Source: Thereva unica
Taxonomy: Eukaryota > Arthropoda > Insecta > Diptera > Therevidae
Reading direction: 5' to 3'
Assembly (NCBI GenBank): GCA_949987705.1
Contig: OX465282.1
Coordinates: 60,385,922-60,449,921, forward strand
Length of the DNA: 64,000 bases
Numbering within the stretch: position 1 is the stretch's first letter; every line of letters starts with the position of its first letter. This document shows positions 12,601 to 23,445 of this stretch, piece after piece. A program made the position numbers and the translations under genes. The notes beneath the pieces were generated by a model. The model was not told the origin of the DNA. It saw only the letters and a program-made list of their open reading frames with translations, and did no database searches.

Positions 12601-14656
12601 ATGGAAAGCGAAGAATTTGCTTCTTTATTTCCCGGGTTATTCAGTCCTGAATATTGCGAAATTATTGATCCTCCTGAAATTCCGACTATAGACCTCACTA
12701 ATTTCGACCAAGAAAGTGATCATGAGATGCGCAATAGTCTAAACAAAATTTGCGAGGTAAAAAAAGAAAAATTATTTCCTTTGCTCGATAGTTCTAATGG
12801 TAAGTTGCACCAAGCATTTTCTCAAGTGCTTCGCTCTAACGATGTTTCACACAGGATTACTACATTCATTATCAAACTGCAGCAGTGCAGACCCGGATGT
12901 GCCAAGCAATACCAACAACAGAAGCAGCAACATGGACGTAGACCCTGGAAACAAGGAGAATGCAAACCCGGATGACGTGACCAACGTAGGGTCACACTTA
13001 GATATTTTAAGCGAACATCAATGTGCTAAGAGTAGAAGATTTCGTAGGCAACATGAGCAGAAGGAAAATAACATAGAAAAACACAAAATTTTACCTCCCT
13101 GCTCATGTAAAAGGTTTAAGTGTCACCTTAAATTTGATGAAGAATATAGACGAAAAATTTGTTCTTCATACTGGAATTTTAACGGTCGTGACAGAAAAAT
13201 GTGGTTAGGCGGTAAGATTGTCGAAAAACCAGCCAAAAGGAAGCTGGTGTCTTCCTTCAAACGTAATATTACGCGAGAGTACTATTTGCCATTACATGGC
13301 GAAACTGTCCAAGTATGTTTAGAATTTTTCAAAGCCACACTTGGGTATAACAATTCAAGCTTTATCAAAACCGTTATAAGGCATAAACAAAATGAATTCT
13401 CGGTACCACCGCCAAATTTGGCAAACAACAAAGTTGATGGTAGTGTGATTAAAGACCATATCATGTCCTTCAACCCCCATCCATCTCATTATAGAAGATA
13501 CCATGCCCCAAATAAAATGTATTTACCATCAGATCTTTCAATAAAACTAATGTATGCTGATTTTTGTTCTATTGATGATCATCCGAAAATCTCATACGAG
13601 TTGTACCGACAAAATGTTTCGCGTCTGAATATTGGATTTAAGGAGGGATCCTCGGAAATTTGCGGTTTTTGTATAGAAATGGGCATGGACTCAAACAATG
13701 AGAACCTCCAAAAAAAACGCGAACATTTGGAACTTGCAAAGATAGCAAGAGATCGGTACAACTTTGATGCACAAATAGCCAATGATGGGGTAACAAAGGT
13801 GTATGCAGTGGACATGGAGAAAATTATTCTTTTACCAAGAATGCCGAAGGTAAAAGAATCATTTTTTACGCCTAGGCTTGTTACTTATAACCAAACATTC
13901 GCTGCCATGCAAAAGTCGTCAAATCATTTTTGTGTTCTCTGGCATGAGGGTATCTCCGATCGAAAAGCGGATAGTGTAAGCACCGCATTCATACACTTTA
14001 TGAAGTCCTTGAGGGATGTGAAAAACATAATTATTTGGATGGACAATTGCACTGCACAAAATAAAAACAATGTGTTATATTCGTCGTTGATTACCTATTT
14101 AAATTCAGATCATTCTGCAACTGAGAGCATAACTCTTAAATATTTGGTCAAGGGTCATACTTTTATGGCTGCCGATGGGCTCCACGGCCAGATTGAGCAA
14201 AGAATGAGAGCAAAACAAAATATTTATGATTTCGACGATTTTTGCAACGCAGTCAAATCAAGCTCCACCAGAATGGTCTGTATTGCCCTTGAACCTCACC
14301 ATTTTTTTAAGTTCAAAAATTTGATTAGAACAGTTCCGAAATCGAAGGATAACTCAATTCCCTTATTTTTAGATATTGTTGAAGTAAAATTTGTGAAGGG
14401 TTCCACTGACTTCTTTTATAAGAATAGTTTTCAACAATCAGAGTACCACAAATCCAATAAAACTCTAAAGAAAAAATATGCATTCCTTGAATTAAAAGAT
14501 AACTTTTTCGCGAAACCAAGAGGGGTTTCACAAACAAAAAAAGAAAGAATTTTGAAAGACTTAGTGCCAAAAACGCCGGCGAGTAGACAAATGTTTTGGA
14601 AAAATATTCCGTCTAATTCCGAATCGGAAGATTTATTAGAACTAACTGTTAACTAA
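12601..14656 (+). CDS. DDD transposase, two exons (Sola-like)
   Basis: Exon 1 runs from ATG at 12601 to 12799. A 55-bp intron (GTAAGT at 12800, CACACAG ending at 12854) restores the long frame that ends at TAA 14656, giving about 666 residues. The N-terminus is acidic and Ser/Asn-rich. Then comes a Cys-rich patch (PPCSCKRFKC), a REYYLPLHGETVQVC segment, a CGFC pair, and the likely catalytic core: D386 in YAVDMEK, D463 in IIIWMDNC and D507 in AADGLHG, compatible with a DDD triad. It would cut and rejoin the element's ends in the nucleus. It sits alone inside the inverted repeats; AATAAA near 14720 could end the transcript. The superfamily is inferred from triad and 4-bp TSD; the coding reading is strong. 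Confidence 0.8.
12800..12854 (+). other. Intron in transposase gene
   Basis: GTAAGT donor at 12800 and a pyrimidine-poor but valid CACACAG acceptor ending at 12854. Removal joins exon 1 (frame 1) to the long frame (frame 2) through a single Gly codon. Its length of 55 bp is typical of short insect introns. Without splicing, exon 1 would run to a stop at 12975. Confidence 0.75.
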
Positions 14657-14784
14657 ATAACTTTTTACACTTTTTTACTGTTTCTGTATGTATGTAAATA
14701 TAACACAATAATAATTTACCAATAAATGTTCCTTTTCTGCTACAAAATCTTTTTTTTGCTAACTAACAAACTATGTACAAGATT

Positions 14785-14965
14785 ATAAGCTTTTTTCGCT
14801 CTTCTTTCGTTTTCCCAAGACAACGGCCAAAAACCTGGAAATCTCTTGTCGTTTTCTATCCATCAAATATATTTTCAATTTACAAGTGGCAAACACTCTA
14901 TAAGACTATAGAGCTTTTTCTTGAGAGAAGAATGCACGCTCTGCGTAATGGTCAAATGATTCAAG
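14785..14965. repeat. Subterminal inverted repeat, right copy
   Basis: Reverse complement of 12075-12253 with scattered mismatches. Includes AAAAACCTGGAAATCTC and CACTCTATAAGACTATAGAG. The open frame at 14773-15144 across it is a by-product. Confidence 0.85.
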
Positions 14966-15389
14966 AGCATATTTATGTTTTTTGTTTGGAACAAATGGAA
15001 CCAGGGAGCATGGGAGAAACGATTTATGAGAATATAATTGTTTTCTCCTTTGGTTGCAGCAAGACTCTGGTACAGGAATTGCAATGCAAAAGTATTTCTC
15101 CTTTCATAACTTTTTATTTAAAAGTGTTGGAGGATAAAATATGATATTATAGCATTAGAAAAACGTTTTAAGTCATATTTGTTTAGATAATTTGTAAAAA
15201 ATTCATTTACATTTTCTTATTTTACAAAAAGAAGCATAAAAAAACTTTGAACGCGTTTTACTCGAATCGAGCTTTTTGCATATAGGTCTTTTGCCCTTTG
15301 CACGGCAGATCTCAGTTCTAAAGAACTGATTTGAGAGCTTCGTTTGTGGCTGTTCAATTAAACTAGTATTGGATGGCGTCGAATCACGG

Positions 15390-15500
15390 CGGGCGTTTCC
15401 AAGGGTCGATTCTCTCACCTGATCTCTTTCTAATATTCATTAGGGATCTGCTCTCAATCCCCTCCAGCCCAATTCATAGTTGTGCCTACTTCTACGCCTT
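15390..15500 (+). pseudogene. LINE reverse transcriptase fragment, catalytic motif lost
   Basis: Reads FQGSILSPDLFLIFIRDLL and continues with SPIHSCAYF. It corresponds to the RT block PQGSxLSPxLFLIFINDLL followed by the (F/Y)ADD catalytic box, here changed to AYF, so the active site is gone. The stretch downstream to about 15700 stays open but is only loosely like the following LINE region. A fragment from the same kind of LINE lies on the other strand at 17490-17730. Confidence 0.55.
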
Positions 15501-15685
15501 CCTAAATATAAGACAAGCACGGGCCAGACATTGTCGAATAGAGTGTGAACTCTCATCCCTACGAAAAATTGTACCGTCCTTCTCTTTACCTCAGGGGGGA
15601 AATCTGAAACATCATCTTTTTACGTCATTTTCACGTCAAAAGCCTGCGAGCAAATGTCTTGGTGGATTCGTAAATTTAGACATAA

Positions 15686-15868
15686 TCAGGCCCCCTATTT
15701 CCTATTACAATATTGCTAAATCCGATCCGAAAACGAAACAGCTTTCAAGTAAAAATTTGCCAATATTGTTAAATTTTCATGTAAAATGAATGCCAATATT
15801 GTAATAGAAAATATGGTTTCGGCATTTCATTGAAAAAATATGTCAATATTGTAATAGAGAACAAGGTC
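15686..15868. repeat. CAATATTG-bearing inverted repeat
   Basis: CTATTACAATATTG near 15699 is matched by its inverse CAATATTGTAATAG near 15844, and the palindrome CAATATTG occurs again near 15798 and 16165. It could be a MITE of about 180 bp. No target duplication is clear. Confidence 0.3.
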
Positions 15869-15869
15869 C

Positions 15870-17480
15870 CAGATCTGCGATGAAGTAATCACATACTCCA
15901 AATCGCCAAACAAGTTTATCAATGACTGAGATTTCTCAAGAGAAGCAAGCTCCTCCTTCAGCCAGCTGCCCTGACTACAATCTACAATTCCTACATTCCG
16001 CCTTGTATTGAATTGTATTGAACGTAACTCGTATATCTGGGTAAAAGTTCTATTCCCACGGCCACACCCCATACGACACATGACCCCAACCAAAAGTTCA
16101 TGAGCCACCATCGATGACATCGATACTTCGGGAGCATCCGGCTACCCCCAGACGCTTAGTTAGCAATATTGTAACATTATTAATATTAAGTAAGTCAGGT
16201 GTAATCTCTTCTTTCACCTTTGGAAAAATTAAATTAAAGAACAGAGATTCAGTTTCGGTTTAGTCTTTATCAAAATACGTCTGGTTGTAATTACTATAAT
16301 TTGTTTAATTGTCCTCCCAATTTATTTTAACTCGTTCTAAATCCTTAGCTTTTGTTGTAATAAAAGACTTTAAATTTAATTGTTTTTGACGGTTGCGTGG
16401 CGCGAACCTATATTACCCTAAAAACTAGCTTGCCTTGGCTGGCCCATTTTGCTCCTCTATAGACCCTTCAAGCCACTGTAGAAATGTAGCAGCCCTCGCT
16501 AATTTTTACCGCTTTTACCTACATGCACCTTTTTTCCAAGACTAGCCAACTCGGCCCATCCCAAGCCCACTAAATACCTCCCCTTAGTTAATAATTAGAA
16601 CACAGTCGGTGTTGCTGGGACCATATTACACCTCACAGATAAAACCCAAGGTTCATCGAAATCTACTGACGCACCATCCAGACACCTAAACTTACTAATA
16701 GACACTGCATCCTGACTTGAAGGACATAACGTACTAACGGTACAAAGGGTTGTTTTTGGCCATGCCACATACATAAATAACGATAAATAAAATCAAAAAT
16801 AAATATTATTTTATATACTTATATCAATAGTAATACAATTATCCCTACAAATTTCAAATTTCTACGAACTAAAATACCTGAGAAAAAAATCTAAAAATTT
16901 GTCACTTTTTCGCTAAAAAAGTGAAATAATTCCTTCAAATCCATTTCATTTCTCAAGATAATAAAAACATGCTTGTAGCCAAATTTCCCATTAAAGTTGT
17001 CTCGTCCATTCATTTTTTTCCCTCATTGTCAAATTTCACCCATCGGCTAAGAAATCATCATCATTTTATCACCCTCTTTGCCCTTCCCGAACAAAACAAT
17101 AGGAATAAGCGCATAGAAATCTATTTTTAGATCCACCGCGCCACTAAACTCAAAGCCGCAGCTTCTGATTTTGTTTTCAAATGCGCAAAGGGCTTTCACA
17201 TAAACAAGAAAGTTTATTTCGGAAACTAACCATATATAGCGGAGCATAAAACCCTGCGATATTAGCGCCCCCAGCTCGTGGTGCCGTAACTGGAAGTTAA
17301 TTTGAATCGCGTTTGTCCATATCTACTTAGTTACTAAGTATATAATCAATGCGTTTGAACTCTTGGGTTTTATATGAGTTCGGAAAAACTGACTGTGGGA
17401 GATTATTTAACAGTCGAGTTGTTGCAATCATAAACGAACTTCTAGAACATGTTGTGCGCGAAAGGGGGTATGGAGGTGAT
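15870..17480. other. Noncoding interval
   Basis: No gene recognised. The sequence is AT-rich apart from a more GC-balanced stretch at about 16400-16600. The frames at 15827-16120 and 17047-17247 are open but unrecognised. Confidence 0.35.
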
Positions 17481-17489
17481 CCGAGCGGG

Positions 17490-17735
17490 CTAGTCTTGTG
17501 TTTCGGGAAAAATATTGCCGTGCAGGCATAAGGTCCTGAATTTCAGTGGAACAATCGCTGTGGTAATAGCGATAAAGCATGGAGCGGAGAGCGCTGCTTC
17601 ATTCATACGGTGGTTCAGAGAGTCGATGGAGATGCAAAGGCTGTCATCTCCGATGATTCGGATGGCGCGGCTTTGCACTTTGTCCAGCCACACTAAGGCG
17701 GTTTTATAGGTGCCAGTCCAGGATCCCGTTAATTA
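17490..17735 (-). pseudogene. LINE RT C-terminal relic
   Basis: On the minus strand the frame reads SWTGTYKTALVWLDKVQSRAI and continues to an RIIGDD...SLNHRMNEAALS segment. This is the usual C-terminal block of Jockey/R1-type insect LINEs (LDxVQxRAIRLIxDPxLTxSLxSLxHRRxVAALS). It stays open for about 70 codons but has no RT core and no 3' tail, so it is a fragment. Confidence 0.65.
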
Positions 17736-18228
17736 GCGTTGCATTTAAGTATTGTTCATGTTATTCGCCTTGACCTTGTGGTTTATAATGCCGTTAATTA
17801 CCTTTGCATTTATGTATACATATGTTGTATGTCGGGCACGTTCACAGAGTTACAATTTTCCAATTAAATTTCATTTATACGTAAGAATTTATTATTTTAT
17901 TTATGAAAGAAAAAAAAATCTTTTTGCTTATGATGTTCTTTTCCGACAATGTAGAGTTTAACTGTAATCACGTAAAAATTAGGAAATGCATTTCTTTTTG
18001 CTGCCACTACAAATCTGAATTTGATTAAATTTCCTTTGCGCAATGAATTATATTTTATTTTGATATAAAAATGCGATATGAAATCACTTAATTATCAAAT
18101 TCGGAGAACAAAGACTTTTATTTTATTTGCCAAAACAAGGCTCACTTAAACTAAATATTTTACATATGGTACTTAACATAACATATGGTACTTAAAGTAA
18201 GCACTGGCAGAAATAATCATAAGTTATA

Positions 18229-21078
18229 CTAATTGATTTGTGCTGTTAGTAAGGATCTAAGTTTTTTTTTGTAAGAATGTTTGTTTATGGAGGGAGAGAA
18301 ACATGATCCATAGGAATTAAAAACCATACAGCATCTGTTGACAGGCTCGTTCCTAGCATACTCCGTACGATGCGGATATTCCTTAAGCAGTTTTGTATGT
18401 CTTGTTTGTCGAACATCATCATTAAATTTGATCATATCCGACAGACACTGCACTTTAATATTGCCATTTAGAACGTCAAGGGTGAGGCATGACGTGAGCA
18501 GCTTTCTCCTGCATGACAGAGGCATGAGTTCTAGAACCTTTAACCTCTCCGTGTAGGGTGGAAGGTTATGATAATCATGCGGATCATGTAGATGCCTCAG
18601 CGCAAATAGAAGAAATTTCTTTTGAATTGATTCAATCCTGTTGCTGTGAACTTGGAATATAGGGTCCCAAATAGTGCAAGCGTATTCCAGGATTGGGCGG
18701 ACTACAGAACAGAAAAGTGTCTTTGTGACCCATACATTGTCGAATTCTTTAGCCCTTCTCTTTATAAAGCCAAGAAGTTTATTGGCTCTGGCCGTGATAT
18801 TATCATATTGCAGATTGAAATTTAGTTTGTTGTCAAGGACAACACCTAAATCCACAGTATGATCAACATGGTTCAAAATTTTGCCATTGAGATGATAAGA
18901 GTGTAGCTGCGTGTCTTTTTTGCGTGAGAAGGTTATTGCATGACATTTGCTGGTGTTAAGATGAAATTTATTAGCTGTGCACCAGTCATGCAATGCATCA
19001 AGTTTCGACTGGAAAAAGACTACGTCAATTTGGGATTTAACGGCGCTATATATTTTCAGGTCGTCTGCATAAAAGAGATGTGGAATATCTATTAACTTTT
19101 CAGATAAATCGGTGATGAAGATATTGAAAAGAAGAGGGCCTAGATGACTACCCTGGGGAACCCCGGAAGTTACTGCAATTTCATTAGAAAAAAACCCTTG
19201 AAATCTAACAACCTGAGTTCTGTCATTTAGATAAGATTTTATCCATTCCAGGGTAGTACCTGATATACCGGCTCTTACAAGCTTTGCCATTAAGGTGTCA
19301 TGATCTACTCGATCAAAGGCCTTGCTGAAGTCAGTATAAACAGCATCCATTTGATACCCGTTTTCCATGCCACGCAGCAGATCAGAAGCTAAGACCATAA
19401 GATTTGAGGTCGTCGAACGCCCTTTTCTGAAACCATGCTGTTGTTCGTTTAGCAATGGGTCAATAAGTGGGGCAATTTTGTCATAGACAAGTTTTTCGAA
19501 AAGTTTGGGAATGGATGACAAGATAGCAATGCCCCTATAGTTGCCCACCGAGTGCTTATCGCCTGCTTTATGTATCGGCGTGAGGAAAGATTTTTTCCAC
19601 ATCGTGGGAAAGTGCCCTAATGATAATGATTTATTGAAGATAATGTGGAGAGGAAATAAGATCTGTTGTGCGAAGCACTGCAAAAAGGCAGGAGGCAGAT
19701 TGTCAGGACCGGGACCTTTTTTAGCATCAAGATTATTTAAGCCAGTCATTATGTCGTCAACGGATAGGGATAGATTATTTATTAGAACTGAACTCCCAAT
19801 GTACGTATGTGTTGGATCGGTGAGCACTGTATTCGATTTTGGGGAAAAGACTTCGCTGAACCAGGCAGCAAACATATTGCTAATTTCCTGTGGGCACGAG
19901 GAGTGCTTTCTACCGTTTGTCATAGATGTCGGATAGCCCTGGGTCTTTCGTTTTACATTAACGAAATCAAAGAATTTTTTTGGATCTTTTATAATGCTAT
20001 CTCCGATAGAATTAAGATAAGCAGTATAGGCCTCACGTGACCTAAGATTGAATTCGGAGGCTAACTCACTATAAGCTAAATTCAATTCGGCGTTAGCGTT
20101 GGGGTTCTTTCTAATCATATGGTACAATTTATTCCTCCGATTTCGAAGAGACCGCAAATTTTTATCAAGCCATGGCTCCGTTAATTTATCCCTTTTTTTA
20201 ATTCTGGGTACATATTTGTCAATGGAATTGAAAATAATAGTATAGAAATGTGATACTATTTCGTCAATATCATTGCCTAACAGCCTATTCTCCCAGTCGA
20301 CAAGGGATAATTCGGAGACGATGTTGGTATAATTTGCGTTCTTGAAATCATACACAATTGACTTGTTGTATGATTTGCGATGATTAGAACTTGTAGAAAA
20401 AAGCTCAAGAACCCATGCGGAGTGGTGGGTAGAATTTGAGAAAAGATTTTCCTCTGGGGAAGCGGGTAGAATGTTCACCTCCTCATACGAATTGGTGAAA
20501 ATAAGGTCCAACCATTTACCGCAAGAATTTGGACACCTAATAATTTGGTGGAGATCATTGCTATAAAAAGTGTCGATAAGCTTTATATCGATTGTGTTTA
20601 TGACATTAATCGGAAGTAAGATATTGTCTTCCTCGTCTGGGATAAAAGATAGATTGGGGCGGTTAAAGTCTCCTAGGATAAACATATCGTCATTACCGCA
20701 TAGAGATTCGTTTACATCATCTAATATATGCAGTAAGTCATCATAATTAGATTCGTCCGAATTGGGAGGGATGTAGAAAGTGCCAATAAATATATGTTTT
20801 CCTCCCGAGTTGATTTTTACAAAAACGTTCTCGAAAGACTGTGAGCGTCCGGTCGTGATAAGTTCATTCTTTAAGGGATCTTTGACGGCTATAAGGACTC
20901 CCCCACCTCTTGAGAGGCCGGTAGAACTGTAGTCTCTGTCACATCTATAAATAGTCCAACTACAGTCTAAGATCTCTTCGTTAAGAAAGGTTGTATTTAA
21001 CCATGTCTCGGTTATTACGATCACATTAAAGGGGCACGATTTAGAATCGATGAAGAGATTATTCAGTTTCCCTCTCAT
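18229..21078 (-). CDS. LINE ORF2: endonuclease-reverse transcriptase
   Basis: 949 residues without a stop. Residues 1-230 are an APE-type endonuclease: ITETWLN (about 24), RGGGVLIAV (about 58), GDFNRPN (about 140), DLIFTNS (about 190) and a final STHHSAW. Residues 430-720 are a reverse transcriptase: GPDNLPP, YRGIAILS, HGFRKGRSTTSNLM, VPQGSHLGPLLF (about 640) and the catalytic YADD (about 666). The C-terminal region has the LEYACTIWDP...RIESIQKKFLLFALR block typical of CR1/Jockey-group elements. It would nick target DNA and copy the RNA in place. The ATG used is probably internal, because the true start of the endonuclease is lost to 5' truncation. The exact clade is not resolved. Confidence 0.85.
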   Translation of the reverse strand: MRGKLNNLFIDSKSCPFNVIVITETWLNTTFLNEEILDCSWTIYRCDRDYSSTGLSRGGGVLIAVKDPLKNELITTGRSQSFENVFVKINSGGKHIFIGTFYIPPNSDESNYDDLLHILDDVNESLCGNDDMFILGDFNRPNLSFIPDEEDNILLPINVINTIDIKLIDTFYSNDLHQIIRCPNSCGKWLDLIFTNSYEEVNILPASPEENLFSNSTHHSAWVLELFSTSSNHRKSYNKSIVYDFKNANYTNIVSELSLVDWENRLLGNDIDEIVSHFYTIIFNSIDKYVPRIKKRDKLTEPWLDKNLRSLRNRRNKLYHMIRKNPNANAELNLAYSELASEFNLRSREAYTAYLNSIGDSIIKDPKKFFDFVNVKRKTQGYPTSMTNGRKHSSCPQEISNMFAAWFSEVFSPKSNTVLTDPTHTYIGSSVLINNLSLSVDDIMTGLNNLDAKKGPGPDNLPPAFLQCFAQQILFPLHIIFNKSLSLGHFPTMWKKSFLTPIHKAGDKHSVGNYRGIAILSSIPKLFEKLVYDKIAPLIDPLLNEQQHGFRKGRSTTSNLMVLASDLLRGMENGYQMDAVYTDFSKAFDRVDHDTLMAKLVRAGISGTTLEWIKSYLNDRTQVVRFQGFFSNEIAVTSGVPQGSHLGPLLFNIFITDLSEKLIDIPHLFYADDLKIYSAVKSQIDVVFFQSKLDALHDWCTANKFHLNTSKCHAITFSRKKDTQLHSYHLNGKILNHVDHTVDLGVVLDNKLNFNLQYDNITARANKLLGFIKRRAKEFDNVWVTKTLFCSVVRPILEYACTIWDPIFQVHSNRIESIQKKFLLFALRHLHDPHDYHNLPPYTERLKVLELMPLSCRRKLLTSCLTLDVLNGNIKVQCLSDMIKFNDDVRQTRHTKLLKEYPHRTEYARNEPVNRCCMVFNSYGSCFSPSINKHSYKKKLRSLLTAQIN

Positions 21079-21097
21079 GATTATTCAGTTTCCCTCT
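21061..21097. repeat. 22-bp tandem duplication at LINE 5' junction
   Basis: ATTCAGTTTCCCTCT occurs at 21061 and again at 21083, within a 22-bp tandem unit. It sits exactly where the LINE reading begins, so it probably formed during truncated integration or by replication slippage. Confidence 0.7.
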
Positions 21098-21099
21098 TA

Positions 21100-21450
21100 T
21101 GTGTGTGTATACAATATAATGGGAGACACTTTTCACTTTATGAATGTCGCTTCACTTGGGATATGCTGATTATGATAATATCATTCCTTCGTATCGGAAA
21201 AATGATTAAAACCCTTATTATTATTATTTTTTTTTAAATTTAAGAACGGGTTATTTTACTCGGGGTCACCTGTTATTGCCGCGTCAAGGTTAAAAATGAG
21301 AAACAGCGATTTATATTATAATATCTTTATTGTAGGAGAGCGATCACTAGACTAACTATAGTGATTGACTTGTTCATGCGCGGGTGGCTAATATAGCGGT
21401 AACTCCATTTTGTGTGAACTTCTGATAATTTGTTAATTCGGGTTGCCGCT
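21100..21450. other. Noncoding, possible LTR or UTR remnant
   Basis: No coding. A region with TGTTATTGCCGCGTC (about 21270) has the look of an LTR edge, but I find no partner. Confidence 0.2.
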
Positions 21451-21451
21451 A

Positions 21452-21562
21452 CACTTGTTTACGACAAGATTGCTCTTCTAACCGACCCTTGTCTTAATGA
21501 ACTGCAACATGGCTTCAGAAAGGGACGATCGACTACTAAAAACCTTATGATTCTAACATCCG
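21452..21562 (+). pseudogene. RT fragment of the same LINE family
   Basis: Reads VYDKIALLTDP, then LNELQHGFRKGRSTTKNLM, matching residues near 535-570 of the 18229-21078 ORF2 (there VYDKIAPLIDP...HGFRKGRSTTSNLM). It lies on the opposite strand and covers only about 110 bp, so it is an isolated fragment. Confidence 0.8.
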
Positions 21563-21569
21563 AATGTAG

Positions 21570-22430
21570 CAGTCGCTACTTGTATATACGTTTTTCGTTG
21601 TAATAAGTTTTATTCAAGTATCCATTCAGTTTCTGTTCTAATAATTTTAAGTACAGTGTTTTTGGTTACGTCACAATTTGGATTCTCACTACTACTATGA
21701 AATACACTTGGGGAATTTGGATTGTCCACGTATGTATACACTGTACACAGAATCAATTTTAAAAACATAGCCACACAAATATTGTGATATTAAAAATTAT
21801 TTTGAATATTTGTAAGAGTATTAGTTAGGAGCTTATTCAAAAAGGAAGTCTCCTATAATAAGTTAATAAAAACCGTTATGTAATTATTTAACGTGACATA
21901 ATAAAAAAATATAAAAATTTTAAACTATTAAATATAATAATAAATAAATATTAAATAAATATATTAAATAAAAGAATAACATAAAATAAAAATGTGTGAA
22001 GTAATAGTTTTTATTGGCAATTTATATATCCCTTATATATTGCTATGAAATGAGGGAAGACGGCAAAAATTAGTCTGTCCCCATTTCACCGATCTACTAT
22101 GTGGTATGGAAAACGGTCATCAAATAGATACGGCTTATACTGCCTGTTAAGAAACAGCTATGTGTAAACAGTTATTTATAAAAAGAAAACTACTCGGTGC
22201 AAATTACTACTGCAACGATTACTGATATGATTTGTTAAAACAAAATTATATATAATTTTGATTTTGATGTAATTTAGAAAATTAGAAAAGAGTCTTGTTG
22301 TTTAGATCGAATTGAGAATACGGAAGAAATAAAAAGGTTTTTTTGTTTGAGTTATTATTTATAATTAATAGATAATTTTCAGAAGCAAAACTTTGGGTTT
22401 ACGATAAAAACCATGGATTAATTATTAATT
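21570..22430. other. AT-rich interval
   Basis: No gene recognised. Highly AT-rich from 21880 to 21990. Confidence 0.35.
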
Positions 22431-22455
22431 TTCCACATTTTGACGACCGTGACAA

Positions 22456-23445
22456 GGGGCCATCCATAAATTACGTCACACGTTAGGGGGGAGGGAGGGG
22501 GTCGGCGAAGTGTGACATTGTGTGACAAGGGGTTGGGGGGGGTCTTAAATTTTGTTACGTCACATTTCAAAATCTAATATATCTAAATATAGTAATACTG
22601 CTCATTACGCGAAGGATACGTTCCGCAAAAACTCGCGTTAAAGCTGGTGACAGACACACGCGCAATGGCGGTTGTGTGTTCTGTGTATCATTTTTCTATC
22701 CTACAGAGCGTCTCTTTGTTTAAGGTACTAATCTCATTACTACAATTTGGAAAACATATAATTTTGCATTAATTATGAAATTCAACAAAGGACCCCGCAA
22801 ACTTTCTATGGAAAAACGGTCTCCGTTAAATCACTTGATATTGTGATATTAGATTCTTCGTACCCTTCTGATGAAAAGTCATCACGGGCACGAAGCACGA
22901 AACCTGAAATTTTTAGTCCAAAATGCCCTTTGAAAACTGCGACTTCGGCCGAAAATCAATTTTTTTCGATGTAGGTTTTTGCTTCTTTTTTATGATTTTC
23001 CATCAAATTGTCGCTTGAATGCATTAAATATCGTATTTCAATCACTATTTTGCACAAAAAAAGTATATTTTTTTTTTCAAAATTCAATTTTTGCAAAGGG
23101 ACATTGCTATCGTTATAAATGTTTTCGTTGAAAGATCAGTATTAGTCAAAGTTGAAAGATCAGTATCAGTCAAACATAAAAAATATCAAGTGATTTGACG
23201 GAGACCGTTTTTCCATAGGAAGTTTGAGGGGTCCTTTCCTATCCCTATCACCATCAGACAACTCAAAAAATAAACAAATACCCACAAATACCAAAAAACG
23301 ACCCAAAACACAAATAAATTGCACAATATGTGACGTCACACTAGGGAGGGGGGGGGGGTCTCCCAAATGTGACCAGCTGTGACAAGGACGGGGGGGGGGT
23401 CAAAAAATCACGAAATTCGTTTGACGTAATTTATGGATGGCCCCC
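22456..23445. mobile_element. Fold-back MITE, TIR GGGGCCATCCATAAATTACG
   Basis: About 990 bp starting GGGGCCATCCATAAATTACG and ending with its inverse. Next to the ends are G-rich runs followed by GTGTGACAAGG/GTGACAAGGACGG, and an inner inverted pair at 22790-22850 and 23180-23240 (AAACGGTCTCCGTTAAATC and its near-inverse). CAA flanks both ends, a possible 3-bp duplication. It is inserted near the start of the old BEL gag. It has no transposase, so it is non-autonomous. Confidence 0.75.

Larger units (their letters stand above)
11863..15308 (+). mobile_element. Complete DNA transposon with ATCT TSD (Sola-like)
   Basis: The 3446-bp element begins CTGCCGTGCAAAGG and ends CCTTTGCACGGCAG, flanked by ATCT at 11859-11862 and 15309-15312. 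The outer inverted repeat continues about 36 bp through AAAGACCTATATGCA. A second, longer inverted pair lies inside (12075-12253 and 14785-14965). The 4-bp target duplication together with a DDD transposase fits the Sola superfamily as described in the literature; the assignment is inferred, not shown by comparison. The single gene is intact in this copy when one intron is removed, so the element may be autonomous or recently so. Confidence 0.8.
18100..21097 (-). mobile_element. Jockey/CR1-type LINE, 5'-truncated
   Basis: A minus-strand non-LTR retrotransposon represented by a near-complete ORF2 (18229-21078) and a short AT-rich 3' region down to about 18100. That region includes a tandem pair of ATGGTACTTAA motifs at about 18168-18198. 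ORF1 is missing and ORF2 lacks only the first few residues of the endonuclease, so truncation lies at about 21078. The junction is marked by a 22-bp tandem duplication (21061-21097). Related fragments occur at 21452-21562 and 61875-62080. Confidence 0.85.

Noticed and set aside
14773..15144. 123-residue ORF downstream of the transposase
   Set aside because: Lies across the subterminal inverted repeat; no protein similarity.
19541..20040. Plus-strand ORFs over the first LINE
   Set aside because: Antisense shadows of ORF2; no recognisable domain.
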